Assembly: GCA_903878475.1 (NCBI GenBank)
Contig: CAIRHQ010000181.1
Coordinates: 1-34,718 of the forward strand
Source of the DNA: an uncultured Bacteroidota bacterium
GTDB taxonomy: Bacteria > Bacteroidota > Bacteroidia > Chitinophagales > Chitinophagaceae
Direction of reading: 5' to 3'
Length of the DNA: 34,718 bases
The position numbers and the translations under genes are program-made. Shown here piece after piece: positions 23,565-31,547 of this stretch; position 1 is the stretch's first letter, and the number at the start of each line of letters is the position of its first letter. The notes beneath the pieces were generated by a model, which ran no database searches, had not been told where the DNA came from, and worked only from the letters and a program-made list of their open reading frames with translations.

Positions 23565-24761
23565 TTATGGCTTCTTCACTGTCACAGAATCCAGCTTCAC
23601 TACTTTAACAGTATCTTTTTTCACCCCGGCAGAATCTGCTTTAGGTGTAGTTGCCACATCCACATACATATCGCCCTGTGGCGCTTTGGCATTTGGCGGA
23701 TTGGTACCACGCAATGATTTTACATAACTCGCCAGCAAACTGATCTCCTTAGGATTGAATTTGGTGCTCCAGGATTGCATGCCCTTGTCGGGATAACCAA
23801 TCTTAATGCTCTTAAAAATATCATTCAATGATCCCTTGTGGATCCAGTAATCATCTGTTAAGTTCGGACCTACATTACCGGCACCACCCTTTAAATGGCA
23901 GGCCACACAATTAGCCTCAAACATTTGTTGAGCAGTGGCGAGGCCAGCTGCATCAGCCATGGGCACATTGTTCTCATCGATCTTATCCTTATTCTGTGCA
24001 TCATAGATATCCTTTTCCACCTTAGCTTTTTCCATTTCAGCTACATATTCCTGATCAGGATTTTTTCCGATCCCCAACACATGAAAATTAAGCAGGTATA
24101 CCAAGGCAATACCAATGGTGATATAGAATCCGTATTTCCACCAGGGTGGCAGGGCATTGTCAAGTTCATGGATGCCATCATAATCATGATCGAGCATCAC
24201 ATCTGCTTCCTTCTCTACGGGGATGGCCTTGGTAAATAATTTAGAATCCATTCTTGCCCACCAGCTACCGAGTGCCGATTTCTGACCAGCAACAACTTTT
24301 CTTTCGGGCATTAATTCATAATAAATCCTGCGGATAGAAAATGCCATGAACAAGATCACCAACACTTCGATGGCGATCACTGTTACAAAGAAGTAGAAGG
24401 TAGTTTCAGATAGTCCACCATAATTTGGCACTACTTTAACCGCTGCCGCAGCATCCTGAGCAAAGCTCTGCTGGGCCAATAAACTTCCTGCTATCAGCAA
24501 TAGCAAGCCCAATGCTTTAGGTGTATTCCTGCTTTTTTCCATTACCTGACGGCTGAGTTCTACTAATATCCTACCCATCCCCCAGATAACAAAAGATAGC
24601 ACAACGGTCATGATTACCAGTAAAACAGCCAATTGGTTGTTCCCGGAGGCTACCGTTTTTTCTGCAGTTGTTGCAGCATTCTGCGCCAGTATCACCTGTG
24701 CCATTGGAAGGCTGATTGCGGCAAGAAATATTTTCTTTTTTATAGATGAAATGAATTGCAT
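23565..24761 (-). CDS. ccoP: cbb3 oxidase subunit CcoP with a single heme c
   Basis: A 398-residue subunit when started at the ATG at 24761; the track start adds 22 residues that overlap ccoQ and precede an evident leader (MQFISSIKKKIFLAA). It has helices near 44-62, 84-100, 122-142 and 211-229. The cbb3 N-terminal motif LDHDYDGIHELDNALPPWW is at 190-208. There is one cytochrome c motif, CVACH, at 285-289, with M328 as a probable axial ligand. Proteobacterial CcoP carries two heme c groups; here only one is visible. The N-terminal extension has two signal-like stretches each ending in alanine-glutamine. It accepts electrons from cytochrome c and feeds CcoO/CcoN. Confidence 0.92.
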   Translation of the reverse strand: MQFISSIKKKIFLAAISLPMAQVILAQNAATTAEKTVASGNNQLAVLLVIMTVVLSFVIWGMGRILVELSRQVMEKSRNTPKALGLLLLIAGSLLAQQSFAQDAAAAVKVVPNYGGLSETTFYFFVTVIAIEVLVILFMAFSIRRIYYELMPERKVVAGQKSALGSWWARMDSKLFTKAIPVEKEADVMLDHDYDGIHELDNALPPWWKYGFYITIGIALVYLLNFHVLGIGKNPDQEYVAEMEKAKVEKDIYDAQNKDKIDENNVPMADAAGLATAQQMFEANCVACHLKGGAGNVGPNLTDDYWIHKGSLNDIFKSIKIGYPDKGMQSWSTKFNPKEISLLASYVKSLRGTNPPNAKAPQGDMYVDVATTPKADSAGVKKDTVKVVKLDSVTVKKP

Positions 24762-24771
24762 GTCTTTCAAT

Positions 24772-24963
24772 TTATAATGTTGAGTTAGATAATTCCTCTT
24801 TGTCAAAAGGGATATTCGATAATTCATCCAGTTTCGATTTTCTCATTCTTTTTACCAATACCAGTAAGATGACAAAGAAGAGAAAAAAGATCAGCAATGA
24901 GATCATCGGATAGATCTGCACATTGCTTATTGATTCAGCATATTGCTTAATGAATTTGAACAT
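24772..24963 (-). CDS. ccoQ: Small cbb3 oxidase subunit, CcoQ-like
   Basis: A 63-residue protein with one membrane helix (about 18-40, IYPMISLLIFFLFFVILLVLV) followed by a basic stretch and an acidic tail. It lies between ccoNO and ccoP with gaps of seven and ten bases, the usual place of CcoQ, which stabilises the complex. The sequence itself is poorly conserved, so the call rests mainly on size, topology and position. Confidence 0.82.
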   Translation of the reverse strand: MFKFIKQYAESISNVQIYPMISLLIFFLFFVILLVLVKRMRKSKLDELSNIPFDKEELSNSTL

Positions 24964-24970
24964 GTGTTAT

Positions 24971-27103
24971 TTATTTTTGACTGTTAGTGTTTGATTTCCC
25001 AATATCGGTACCCAGCCTTTGTAAATAAGCAATCACGGCGATGACCTCCTTCGTAGCAGGAACATCAATACCTTCTATTTTCAGGTTGATCCTGATTCCG
25101 TTTGCCTGCGCAGTCAGGTCGGCATTGGCCTGTGTATCATATCCCTTAGGATAAGGTACACCCAGCGTTTGCATGGCCCTTATTTTAGCAGGTGTTGTAC
25201 TGATATCAAGGTCTTGCTCGATCATAAATGCATAAGGAGGCATGATCGAACCTTCGCTCATGGAAGATGGTTCACGCAAGTGGCGGAAATGCCATCCATC
25301 CGATTTTTTCAGGTTACCTGAACCCTCTCTTCCCAGATCAGGACCGGTACGTTTACTTCCCCACTGGAATGGATGATCATACACAAATTCTCCTGCTTTT
25401 GAGTATTCTCCATATCGCTCTGTTTCGCTTCGGAAAGGACGGATCATCTGAGAGTGGCATACATAACAACCCTCTCTAACATAAATATCTCTTCCCTGTA
25501 ATTCAAGTGGAGTATATGGTTTAACGCTGGTAATCGTAGGTACATTCGACTTTATCAGGAATGTGGGTACCAACTCAATAAGTCCACCAATCAGGATCAC
25601 CACTAAACTCAGGATCATGAACTGAATAGGACGACGCTCGATCCAGCGATGCCAATGTTCGCCTGCATGTGGGGCCATTGACTTTTCAATAGGAGCCGCT
25701 TCTGCTGCTTCATTAGCCACCAGTGTTCCGGACTTAACTGTTTTATAAATATTGTACACCAATAAAACAGCACCGGTTAGGTATAATACACCACCCAGTG
25801 AACGCATGAAGTAGAAAGGCTTCATATAAGTCACTGTTTCCAGGAAAGTGTATTTCAACTGTCCTGCTTCAGTGAATTGTTTCCACATTAAACTTTGTTG
25901 GATACCGGCCCAATACATAGGAATGGCCCAAAAAAGGATACCCAAAGTAGCCAGCCAGAAATGGCGGTTGGCCATTTTCTTAGAATACAATTCAGTTTTG
26001 AAAATTCTTGGAATCAGCCAGTACAACACACCAAAGGTGAGCATACCGTTCCATCCCAATGCCCCAATATGTACGTGGGCAACTACCCAATCAGTATAGT
26101 GACTTACTGCACTAACACTCTTCAACGAAAGCATAGGACCTTCAAATGTAGCCATACCATATGCGGTTACTGCTACCACCATGAATTTAAGAATTACATC
26201 ATCACGCACCCTGTCCCAGGCACCACGAAGTGTAAGTAATCCATTGATCATACCTCCCCAGCTTGGGAAGATGAGCATCACAGAGAAAACAACACCCAGT
26301 GATTGCGCCCAGTTTGGAAGGGCAGTATATAATAAATGGTGAGGACCTGCCCAGATATATAAAAAGATGAGGGCCCAGAAGTGAATGATCGATAAACGAT
26401 AAGAATACACAGGACGATTGGCTGCCTTTGGCATGAAATAATACATCAAACCAAGGTAGGGCGTGGTGAGGAAGAATGCTACTGCATTATGACCATACCA
26501 CCATTGTACCAATGCATCCTGCACACCAGAATAAAAACTATAACTTTTCAACCAGGTATAAGGCAATTCACCTGAACGAACGAGGTGAAGCACCGCCACG
26601 GTGATGAATGTTGCGATATAGAACCAAATGGCTACATACAAATGTTTTTCCCTTCTTTTAATGATGGTACCAAACATATTCCAACCGAAAATAACCCAGA
26701 TCACGGTGATGGCCAGATCGATCGGCCAGATCAACTCGGCATACTCAGCACCATTGGTTAATCCAAGTGGAAGCGTAATCGCAGCCGATACAATGATCAA
26801 CTGCCAGCCCCAGAAATGGATATTGCTCAGTACATCACTGAACATCCTGGCCTTGCAAAGCCGTTGCAAAGAATAGTAAACTCCCATGAAGAGCCCATTG
26901 CCCACGAAGGCAAAGATCACAGCATTGGTATGCAGAGGCCTTAGCCTGCCGAAAGAACCATACTGCGTGATGTTCAGCTGGGGAAATACCAATTCCAATG
27001 CTACCCAGAGACCGGCCAGCATACCTACAACCCCCCATAGAATGGTGGCGTATGCGAAATTTTTTACAATCCGGTTGTCGTAATAAAATTTTTCTACCTG
27101 CAT
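24971..27103 (-). CDS. ccoNO: Fused cbb3 cytochrome oxidase subunits CcoN-CcoO
   Basis: A 710-residue fusion. Residues 1-470 are the heme-copper subunit CcoN with twelve helices: H58 (RPLHTN) for the low-spin heme, H205 (WWYGHNAVAF) and H255/H256 as copper-B ligands, and H343/H345 (VVAHVHIG) for the hemes. After a short linker, residues 492-710 are CcoO: one anchor helix, then heme c motif CYVCH at 546-550 and QMIRPF. The protein reduces oxygen to water with high affinity and pumps protons. Such fusions are common in Bacteroidota. It follows ccoS by four bases. Confidence 0.96.
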   Translation of the reverse strand: MQVEKFYYDNRIVKNFAYATILWGVVGMLAGLWVALELVFPQLNITQYGSFGRLRPLHTNAVIFAFVGNGLFMGVYYSLQRLCKARMFSDVLSNIHFWGWQLIIVSAAITLPLGLTNGAEYAELIWPIDLAITVIWVIFGWNMFGTIIKRREKHLYVAIWFYIATFITVAVLHLVRSGELPYTWLKSYSFYSGVQDALVQWWYGHNAVAFFLTTPYLGLMYYFMPKAANRPVYSYRLSIIHFWALIFLYIWAGPHHLLYTALPNWAQSLGVVFSVMLIFPSWGGMINGLLTLRGAWDRVRDDVILKFMVVAVTAYGMATFEGPMLSLKSVSAVSHYTDWVVAHVHIGALGWNGMLTFGVLYWLIPRIFKTELYSKKMANRHFWLATLGILFWAIPMYWAGIQQSLMWKQFTEAGQLKYTFLETVTYMKPFYFMRSLGGVLYLTGAVLLVYNIYKTVKSGTLVANEAAEAAPIEKSMAPHAGEHWHRWIERRPIQFMILSLVVILIGGLIELVPTFLIKSNVPTITSVKPYTPLELQGRDIYVREGCYVCHSQMIRPFRSETERYGEYSKAGEFVYDHPFQWGSKRTGPDLGREGSGNLKKSDGWHFRHLREPSSMSEGSIMPPYAFMIEQDLDISTTPAKIRAMQTLGVPYPKGYDTQANADLTAQANGIRINLKIEGIDVPATKEVIAVIAYLQRLGTDIGKSNTNSQK

Positions 27104-27107
27104 GTAA

Positions 27108-27284
27108 CTAGTTTTTGGTTTGTGTTAAATTGGCATCAGCCTTGGGCTCATCGTCAAACAACATCCGTACAGATGGAGTGTAATCGTCGTCGAACTGACC
27201 ATTCTTTACACTCCATAAAAAAGCGGCAAGAAAACTCCCTGCCACCAGTATACTAATACCGATAAGTATGAATAAGACGCTCAA
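27108..27284 (-). CDS. ccoS: cbb3 oxidase assembly protein CcoS
   Basis: A protein of about 58 residues with one helix (SVLFILIGISILVAGSFLAAFLW) and the family motif KNGQFDDDYTPSVRMLFDD. CcoS is needed for heme and copper insertion into the oxidase. No ATG fits. The TTG at 27284 gives the standard MSVLFILIG start and is preferred; the track start, a TTG at 27323, adds 13 residues. A GGAAGG sequence lies 13 bases before the chosen start. It is the first gene of the cluster; the copper ATPase ccoI, which usually precedes ccoS, is absent from the window. Confidence 0.85.
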   Translation of the reverse strand: MSVLFILIGISILVAGSFLAAFLWSVKNGQFDDDYTPSVRMLFDDEPKADANLTQTKN

Positions 27285-27335
27285 TAGTGATGTTTTACCT
27301 TCCAAAAATATAAGAGCTACCAAAAAATCGGAATG

Positions 27336-27350
27336 ACCGTTGTCAAAGGT
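27336..27350. promoter_or_regulatory. 15-bp dyad between ccoS and ytxH
   Basis: ACCGTTGTCAAAGGT pairs at six of seven positions around a central T, with a TTG-N-CAA core like CRP/FNR-family sites. It lies 52 bases upstream of ccoS and 69 bases upstream of the divergent ytxH gene. It is the best candidate target of the receiver-CRP regulator in this window; binding is inferred. Confidence 0.45.
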
Positions 27351-27418
27351 TTAGATGATATAAATCAGTAGCTTTCATTTGGTTTTGGTCTAATTTTATA
27401 TAGACAAACTTATAATAT

Positions 27419-27646
27419 ATGAGTAAATTTTCAAAAATAGGCTTCGTATTTCTTGCTGGTGCTGCAATTGGTGCCATTGCCGGAATTCTGCTTGCCCCGG
27501 ATAAAGGTTCGGAAACCCGTAAAAAGATGGCCGACAAGGCCAAGGACTGGGGAGACGCTGTTAAAGAAAAAGCCCAAAAAGGCTTTGAAGAAGTAAACAA
27601 TATGAAGGAAAATTTTGTAAAAAAGTCGGAAGAAAGGTTTTCCTGA
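27419..27646 (+). CDS. YtxH-domain protein
   Basis: A 75-residue protein with an N-terminal glycine-rich helix (FVFLAGAAIGAIAGILLAPDKG) followed by a charged amphipathic helix, the pattern of the YtxH/gas-vesicle-like general stress family. It is probably anchored in the inner membrane. Function is poorly known; relatives are induced by envelope or osmotic stress. It is divergent from the cbb3 cluster and may share its control region. Another 18-bp dyad (GTCTA-N8-TAGAC, 27388-27405) lies just upstream. Confidence 0.88.
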   Translation: MSKFSKIGFVFLAGAAIGAIAGILLAPDKGSETRKKMADKAKDWGDAVKEKAQKGFEEVNNMKENFVKKSEERFS

Positions 27647-27693
27647 CCCGTTTTTCTCACCAATCGGTCAATATTAATGCTATAAGATTGGTA

Positions 27694-27701
27694 TACCTTT
27701 G
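27694..27701 (+). promoter_or_regulatory. -7 element for the YqjE-like operon
   Basis: TACCTTTG is an exact TAnnTTTG match 42 bases before the ATG at 27744, and part of a small dyad TACC-TTT-GGTA. It suggests that the operon starting at 27744 has its own promoter apart from ytxH. Confidence 0.4.
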
Positions 27702-27743
27702 GTAAAAGCCACCCATTTCAGTATAGCATTTGCGACTACCAAT

Positions 27744-28100
27744 ATGGAAAAAGATCCCAATCAATTTGAACAACTATACCAGGACATTCGCGAATATGTG
27801 AATATCCGGCAGGAGTTATTGAAACTTCAGGTAACAGAAAAGTCTACCCGATTTACTGCCCACCTGATCTCTTTCCTGATCATCATCCCTTTTTTCTTTT
27901 TGGCATTTCTTTTTATCAGTTTTGCCCTTGCACATTTGTTTGCGGAATGGTGGGGACATGAATATGCGGGATACCTCACGGTTACGCTATTATACCTGAT
28001 CATTGGGATGATTCTCCTGATCTTCAGGAAGCGTTTATTGGTAAAGCCCCTGAAAAATGGCATGATCAAAATGATCTTTTCAAAAAAAACGGATGACTGA
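27744..28100 (+). CDS. Phage-holin-family / YqjE-like membrane protein
   Basis: A 118-residue protein from the ATG at 27744; the track start is a TTG at 27699 lying inside the likely promoter, so it is rejected. A charged helical N-terminus (EQLYQDIREYVNIRQELLKLQ) is followed by two helices (about 41-65 and 76-95) and a basic tail, typical of the PF07332/DUF1469 family that includes E. coli YqjE. Despite the holin name these are chromosomal envelope proteins. It overlaps the next gene by eight bases. Confidence 0.82.
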   Translation: MEKDPNQFEQLYQDIREYVNIRQELLKLQVTEKSTRFTAHLISFLIIIPFFFLAFLFISFALAHLFAEWWGHEYAGYLTVTLLYLIIGMILLIFRKRLLVKPLKNGMIKMIFSKKTDD

Positions 28101-28482
28101 TATCAAAAACAGTAAAGATCTCCATGCTGCCATTGCACAATTGCAGGCTGATGTTCAACAACAGGAACATCGGATCAAAGCTGATTTCCATGCCCTCAAG
28201 GAACAATTCAAACCAGCCAATATATTGTCTAATAGTTTTGAAAAGATCACTGGTGTTCCCATCCTTCAAAAAAAGGGTGGCATTGCTGGTGGAATAATTA
28301 AAATTGGACTATCCCTCCTATTGGGAAAGATCATGGTGAAGGCTGAAGAAAAACTGGAGCACCAGGTGTACGACCTGATCGATCAGGGTTTCGACAAATT
28401 GAAAAACTTTTTGTCAACCCGTTTCCAAAAATCACCTGAGAAAGAAGAACCACCAGCTTTTGAAAATGAATTCAATGATTAA
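28093..28482 (+). CDS. Helical envelope-associated protein, YqjK-like position
   Basis: A 129-residue protein: a helical first half with coiled-coil character (LHAAIAQLQADVQQQEHRIK), a glycine-rich hydrophobic segment at 62-81 (GGIAGGIIKIGLSLLLGKIM), and an amphipathic second helix. It overlaps the YqjE-like gene by eight bases and is followed by the exporter genes after three bases. Order and shape recall the E. coli yqjD-yqjE-yqjK set, but sequence identity with YqjK was not established. Function unknown. Confidence 0.75.
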   Translation: MTDIKNSKDLHAAIAQLQADVQQQEHRIKADFHALKEQFKPANILSNSFEKITGVPILQKKGGIAGGIIKIGLSLLLGKIMVKAEEKLEHQVYDLIDQGFDKLKNFLSTRFQKSPEKEEPPAFENEFND

Positions 28483-28485
28483 CCT

Positions 28486-29583
28486 ATGCAAAGCATTCAC
28501 ATGAGATTAATATTCTTCATTGCCTTAACCCTTGCCTGTTTCTCTTCCTGCAAAAAAGCCAAAGAAAAAACACAGGTTTCCAGTGCCAATATCACCGAAT
28601 CGGTGTATGCATCCGGCATTGTAAAAAGCAAAAATCAATACCAGGTTTTTTCAACAGTGAACGGATTGATCGCCAAACTGCTGGTAACCGAAGGCGATAC
28701 TGTTAAGAAAGGTGATCCCATCATCATCATTTCAAATGAAATACAGCAACTGAATAATGAAAATGCACAACTGGCGGCCCAGTTCGCAGCAGCCAATATC
28801 AATTCCGATAAACTGAACGAATTAAATGCGAATATCGAGTTGGCCAAGATCAAAATGAACAATGATCAATCGCTGTTACAAAGACAACGAAACCTTTGGA
28901 CCCAGGGCATCGGTTCAAAAAATGAGCTGGACCAACGGGAACTTTCCTATAACAACTCCACCACTGCCTATCAGGCTGCACAGATGCGCTACAATGACCT
29001 GAAAAAACAATTGCAATTCAGTTCCGCACAGTCGCAAAAAAGCCTACAGATCAGCAGCAGTATAGCAAAAGATTATACCCTCAAAAGCAACAACAGCGGC
29101 AGGGTCTACAGCCTGTTGAAAAAACAGGGTGAACTGGTCAATACCCAGGGCCCGGTGGCCATCATTGGAGATGCCCATGCCTTTATGCTGGAACTGCAAG
29201 TAGATGAATACGATATTGCCAAAATCAGGTTGGGACAGCATATTGCGATTAGCCTCGACAGTTATAAAGGGCAGGCATTTGACGCAGTGGTCACCAAGAT
29301 CAACCCATTGATGAATGACCGAACCCGGTCGTTTACCATTGAAGCAGATTTTGTTACCGAGCCCGCTTCCCTATTCCCCAATCTTTCCGTGGAAGCCAAT
29401 ATCATCATTCAAACAAAAGAAAAAGCATTGCTGATACCCCGTAATTTTTTGGTCAATGATACCACGGTGATCTTAGAAAATAATGAAAAAAGAAAAATTA
29501 CCACCGGATTAAAAGATTATCAGCGGGTTGAGGTACTGAGCGGATTAAACAATGGTGATATCATCCTCAAGCCGGTGAAATGA
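28486..29583 (+). CDS. Periplasmic adaptor of a MacAB-like exporter (HlyD family lipoprotein)
   Basis: A 365-residue membrane-fusion protein. The leader ends in a lipobox-like CFSSC (cysteine 22), so it is probably lipid-anchored. The lipoyl-like domain (VFSTVNGLIAKLLVTEGDTVKKGDPI) comes first, then a coiled-coil hairpin (about 85-175), the second lipoyl half (NSGRVYSLLKKQGELV) and a beta-barrel domain. It would link the inner-membrane permease to an outer-membrane channel; no TolC-like gene is in the window. The start could also be the ATG at 28501, which gives a tighter signal peptide. Stop and next start overlap by ATGA. Confidence 0.88.
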   Translation: MQSIHMRLIFFIALTLACFSSCKKAKEKTQVSSANITESVYASGIVKSKNQYQVFSTVNGLIAKLLVTEGDTVKKGDPIIIISNEIQQLNNENAQLAAQFAAANINSDKLNELNANIELAKIKMNNDQSLLQRQRNLWTQGIGSKNELDQRELSYNNSTTAYQAAQMRYNDLKKQLQFSSAQSQKSLQISSSIAKDYTLKSNNSGRVYSLLKKQGELVNTQGPVAIIGDAHAFMLELQVDEYDIAKIRLGQHIAISLDSYKGQAFDAVVTKINPLMNDRTRSFTIEADFVTEPASLFPNLSVEANIIIQTKEKALLIPRNFLVNDTTVILENNEKRKITTGLKDYQRVEVLSGLNNGDIILKPVK

Positions 29584-30839
29584 ATTACAAATTAATTTTC
29601 AACATCGCAAAATCGCTGTTACTCGCCAGGTGGAAACAAACCCTGGTGGCCGCTATTGGTGTAACGTTCAGCATCACCATGTTCATCACCTTGTTGAGTT
29701 TTATGACCGGGCTCAACGATCTTCTCGACGGACTGATCCTCAACCGTACCCCGCATGTACGATTGTTCAACGACATCAAACCCAATAAACATCAGCCCAT
29801 CAATAGCACGGTAACTTATGGAAAGGATTACAATTTTATCAATTCTATAAAATCAAGTTCGAGCCGTCAGGAAATTTACAACAGCGGTGCCATTATGGAA
29901 TCCCTGACTAAAGATGTTAATGTGATGGGGCTTGCGCCAAAGATCATTGCTCCCGTTTTTTTTAATGACGGCTCCATCGATATCACCGGCGTGATCAATG
30001 GCATTGATGTGGAAGAAGAAAGCAGATTATTGCATTTCAACGAATATGTTACAACAGGCAACCCGCTCGATCTGAAAAATGTTTCCAACAGCATTATTTT
30101 AGGAAAAGGTTTGGCCGACAAGTTAATCGCCAACATTGGAGATGTTGTGCAGATCACTACTTCCAAGGGTGAACGGTTTCAATTAAAAGTGATCGGTTTC
30201 TTTCAGTCGGGCCTTCTCGAATTCGACAAAACCCAAAGCTTTGCCACCCTAGGCACGGTGCAAAAAATTCTGGGCAAACCCAATTCCTATATCACCGACA
30301 TTCAGGTAAAACTGTATGATATCAAAAAAGCACCTGCCCTTGCCCGTGAGTATACCCAACTGTATGGCGCCGATGCTGAAGATATTCAAACCGCCAATTC
30401 ACAATTTGAAACCGGCAGTTTTGTTCGTTCCCTGATCTCTTATGCTGTGGGCATCACCTTGCTGGTGGTAGCCGGCTTTGGCATTTACAATATATTGAAC
30501 ATGATGATCTATGAGAAGATGGATTCCATCGCCATCCTAAAAGCCACTGGCTTTTCGGGAACCGATGTGAAACGCATCTTCCTGGTGATTGCACTGACCA
30601 TTGGTTTATTTGGGGGAACACTCGGACTGGCATTTGGATTTCTGTTATCCTCGGTGATCGACCAGATCCCTTTTAACACAGCAGCTTTACCCACCGTAAC
30701 CACTTATCCCATCAACTATAATCCGGTATTTTATTTAATCGGTTCATCATTTTCACTGATCACTACCTACCTGGCTGGATTTTTCCCTGCCAGAAAGGCA
30801 AGTAAAGTGGATCCGGTGATCATCATAAGAGGAAAATAA
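29580..30839 (+). CDS. ABC transporter permease (MacB/FtsX family)
   Basis: A 419-residue permease of the type VII ABC fold: one N-terminal helix (about 22-45), a large periplasmic domain (about 46-275), then three helices (about 281-305, 333-360, 380-405). The FtsX segment YEKMDSIAILKATGFSGTDVKRIF is present between helices two and three. The ATPase is encoded separately one base after its stop. Such systems use ATP in the cytosol to move periplasmic substrates by mechanotransmission, without carrying them through the membrane. The substrate (antibiotic, peptide, lipoprotein) is unknown. Confidence 0.9.
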   Translation: MNYKLIFNIAKSLLLARWKQTLVAAIGVTFSITMFITLLSFMTGLNDLLDGLILNRTPHVRLFNDIKPNKHQPINSTVTYGKDYNFINSIKSSSSRQEIYNSGAIMESLTKDVNVMGLAPKIIAPVFFNDGSIDITGVINGIDVEEESRLLHFNEYVTTGNPLDLKNVSNSIILGKGLADKLIANIGDVVQITTSKGERFQLKVIGFFQSGLLEFDKTQSFATLGTVQKILGKPNSYITDIQVKLYDIKKAPALAREYTQLYGADAEDIQTANSQFETGSFVRSLISYAVGITLLVVAGFGIYNILNMMIYEKMDSIAILKATGFSGTDVKRIFLVIALTIGLFGGTLGLAFGFLLSSVIDQIPFNTAALPTVTTYPINYNPVFYLIGSSFSLITTYLAGFFPARKASKVDPVIIIRGK

Positions 30840-30840
30840 T

Positions 30841-31518
30841 ATGAGCGACATCATTCTTGAAGCCAGGGGCATCTGCAAATATTTCTACGATCCGGTTAAG
30901 GTTAAAGTATTGAATGAGATCAACTTCAGCATCAACAAAGGTGATTTTGTGGCCGTAACTGGAAAGTCGGGATGCGGAAAATCAACCCTGCTTTATATCC
31001 TATCCACCATGGATACTGATTACGAAGGCGAACTACTGATCGATGGAGAACTCATGAAAGGAAAAAAAGAAAAACAACTGGCTCGCATCAGAAATGAAAA
31101 AATCGGCTTCGTTTTCCAGTTTCATTACCTGCTCAATGAATTCAGTGTACTAAAAAATGTGATGTTGCCCGGTTTAAAACTTGGCAAATACAGTGATACA
31201 GAAGTAGCTGACCGGGCCATGGAAAAATTAAAAATGCTGGGCATTGAAAATCTGGGTATGAAAAAAGCCAATCAGTTGTCGGGCGGCGAAAAACAACGGG
31301 TAGCCATTGCCCGTGCGCTCATCAACGACCCGCTGATCATCATGGGCGATGAACCCACCGGAAATCTTGATAAAAAGAACAGTGAGATCGTTTTCGATAT
31401 TTTTAAAGAACTGGCCGAACGGTATAAGCAAACGCTGTTGATCGTTACCCATGACCAGGGCTTTGCAGCTAACACACATCGCATCATTGAAATGGAAGAT
31501 GGAAAGATCATTAAATAA
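30841..31518 (+). CDS. ABC transporter ATPase (LolD/MacB type)
   Basis: A 225-residue ATPase. Walker A GKSGCGKST at 41-49, the family motif FVFQFHYLLNEFSVLKNVMLP with its Q-loop, signature LSGGEKQRVAIARAL, Walker B IIMGDEPTGNLD and the switch histidine in VTHD are all intact. It pairs with the permease one base upstream and the lipoprotein adaptor. LolD itself is very similar, but LolC/E-type partners and the LolA chaperone are absent here, so an exporter of the MacAB type is preferred. Confidence 0.93.
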   Translation: MSDIILEARGICKYFYDPVKVKVLNEINFSINKGDFVAVTGKSGCGKSTLLYILSTMDTDYEGELLIDGELMKGKKEKQLARIRNEKIGFVFQFHYLLNEFSVLKNVMLPGLKLGKYSDTEVADRAMEKLKMLGIENLGMKKANQLSGGEKQRVAIARALINDPLIIMGDEPTGNLDKKNSEIVFDIFKELAERYKQTLLIVTHDQGFAANTHRIIEMEDGKIIK

Positions 31519-31547
31519 AACAGATCCATGCACCCCAATCGCCTTTC

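Noticed and set aside
27388-27405. GTCTA-N8-TAGAC dyad before ytxH
   Set aside because: Arms of only five bases in an AT-rich gap; mentioned in the ytxH entry but not called as a site.
27744-28100. Prophage holin
   Set aside because: The family is named after phage holins, but no phage genes are near and the neighbours are YtxH- and YqjK-like chromosomal proteins.
29860-29880. GTTCGAGCC as part of a tRNA T-arm
   Set aside because: It lies inside the permease gene and no cloverleaf can be drawn around it.
30841-31518. LolD, the ATPase of lipoprotein release
   Set aside because: The sequence is LolD-like, but the partner permease has a MacB/FtsX layout with a HlyD adaptor, which points to an exporter.
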